Below, in pieces: positions 63,397-64,000 of a DNA stretch of 64,000 nt; position 1 is the first letter of the stretch; every line of letters begins with the position of its first letter. A model generated the notes under the pieces. It saw only the letters and a program-made list of their open reading frames with translations, did no database searches and was not told the origin of the DNA. This DNA is from an uncultured Lentisphaerota bacterium (GTDB lineage Bacteria > Verrucomicrobiota > Kiritimatiellia > CAIQIC01). The stretch lies in assembly GCA_903889245.1 (NCBI GenBank), contig CAISWQ010000123.1, positions 35,662 through 99,661 of the forward strand. The letters run 5' to 3'. The translations under genes were made by a program, and so were the position numbers.

Positions 63397-63630
63397 CGCA
63401 ACCTGACCACGTTCAGCTCCGCACGCCTCACCGAGCAGTCCCCGTCCAGTGTGAAACCCAAACGCCCAATCGCACACCTCAAGAGGTGTGCGAAAACAGC
63501 CTAATTGTCGCGATATTTTGCAAGTTCAACAGTTCGTGTTTCCACGGTCCCGCGGAAGATCTTGCGGGGGTTGGGCCACGGAGACCACCCGGGAGCGTCG
63601 GCAGTTGTCGGCTGTCCTGCCAGCCGACAA
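63397..63630. other. Gap after the regulator gene, hairpins but no gene
   Basis: A perfect hairpin CGCACACCTC-AA-GAGGTGTGCG (63471-63492) stands about 75 bases after the stop; no T-run follows, so it is not a standard terminator. GTTGTCGGCTG/CAGCCGACAAC (63604-63614 and 63621-63631) is a second. No gene is seen. Confidence 0.5.
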
Positions 63631-63703
63631 CTCAAAATCATGATTCACAAAATCATCGTGGCACCCGGGTGTCGCGCGATGATTTTGTCCTTATGATTTT
63701 GAG
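63631..63703. repeat. AAAATCAT inverted element, copy 3 (complete)
   Basis: The best-preserved copy: outer arms CTCAAAATCAT (63631-63641) and ATGATTTTGAG (63693-63703), inner arms ACAAAATCAT (63647-63656) and ATGATTTTGT (63679-63688). It is a nested double inverted repeat of 73 bp. Confidence 0.75.
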
Positions 63704-63713
63704 ACAAACCACT

Positions 63714-63826
63714 TTTTCCAAGCCCTGGAAAAGTGCGGGAGGATTTTTCCAAGCCCCGGAAAATTTCACGCTGATCTTTTCCAATCCCTGGAAAAACGCG
63801 GGAAATTATTTCCAATCCCTGGAAAC
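63714..63826. repeat. Phased palindrome array E, four units
   Basis: Cores centred at 63723, 63754, 63786 and 63817 (31, 32, 31 bp). Two AAGCC-type units then two AATCC-type units. It lies 12 bases beyond the stop of the partial sulfatase gene. Confidence 0.88.
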
Positions 63827-63837
63827 CGGCCGAACGA

Positions 63838-64000
63838 TCAGCCCTGCTTGGCCTTGTTCTTCGCGCCGGTTTTGTTTTTGGCCTTGCCGGCTTTGTGGGC
63901 GGCGCCGTCGCCGTTCCACCGGATGTCTATCCAGCGCGGCGGCTCGTTCTTGGCGTTCCAGGCGTCCCACAGCGCTTGCAGCTTCTTCACGCGCTCCGGC
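63838..64000 (-). CDS. C-terminal end of an S1 sulfatase (continues outside window)
   Basis: The last 53 codons, stop TGA at 63838-63840. The translation reads PERVKKLQALWDAWNAKNEP, PPRWIDIRWNGDGAA and a Lys/Ala-rich tail HKAGKAKNKTGAKNKAKQG. The tail region LxxLWxxWNxxxxPP is the usual end of arylsulfatases such as the one at 47036-48667, and the basic tail repeats the pattern of other sulfatases here. The catalytic signature lies outside the window. Confidence 0.75.
   Translation of the reverse strand, partial: PERVKKLQALWDAWNAKNEPPRWIDIRWNGDGAAHKAGKAKNKTGAKNKAKQG

Noticed and set aside
63471..63492. Hairpin after the regulator gene as a rho-independent terminator
   Set aside because: The stem is good but no T-run follows on either strand.
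376..63826. The regularly spaced palindromes as a CRISPR array
   Set aside because: The units are about 17-20 bp and palindromic, spacers are only 11-14 bp and partly conserved between arrays, and no cas gene is present.

Overview
The window is GC-rich DNA from a polysaccharide-degrading bacterium, most likely of the PVC group (Kiritimatiellota, Verrucomicrobiota or a relative). The basis is the gene content: thirteen complete and one partial S1-type sulfatase genes in 64 kb, Tat or Sec leaders on nearly every enzyme, families GH106, GH110, GH127, GH43 and GH128, DUF1680/DUF4432/DUF4832-type proteins, a PEP-CTERM protein, and many dispersed intergenic palindromes. No rRNA, tRNA, transposase, integrase or cas gene was seen, so the lineage is inferred from content only.

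Layout. 1-364 is the end of a membrane protein. 769-8085 is a minus-strand operon of four sulfatases and a beta-helix protein with tight overlaps. 8224-9222 is a PEP-CTERM zinc protease. 9475-16483 is a minus-strand amino-acid operon: POT peptide transporter, DUF885 peptidase, L-serine dehydratase, ornithine cyclodeaminase-like enzyme and a beta-propeller protein. 16731-22800 holds secreted hydrolases downstream of a zinc-ribbon/MFS transporter. 23127-31332 holds a GH106 rhamnosidase, a DUF4832 protein, a PIN toxin/antitoxin pair, a sialate O-acetylesterase and an esterase. 31461-53334 is the main sulfatase block, with a beta-propeller-sulfatase fusion, a GH128, a beta-helix protein, a GH43 and a small lipoprotein between integron-like palindromes. 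53564-62497 is a six-gene catabolic operon (GH127, class II aldolase, sugar isomerase, FGGY kinase, DUF4432 epimerase-like protein, GH110) with a divergent PocR/AraC regulator at 62599-63396. The window ends inside another sulfatase.

How it fits together. The secreted sulfatases, esterases and glycosidases look like a machine for stripping a sulfated, partly acetylated heteropolysaccharide that may contain rhamnose, galactose and arabinose. The isomerase-kinase-aldolase operon would carry released sugar into central metabolism. No sulfatase-maturing enzyme is present here, so it must be encoded elsewhere.

The most striking feature is non-coding: 32 copies of a short palindrome (core TTTCCAAGCCTTGGAAA) in eleven groups. 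In every multi-copy group the centres are 31 or 32 bp apart, which is three DNA turns. The longer groups share a fixed unit order and all point the same way along the + strand. Two groups lie in frame inside sulfatase genes, exactly between the Tat leader and the catalytic domain, and one supplies the -35 box of a promoter shared by three sulfatase genes.
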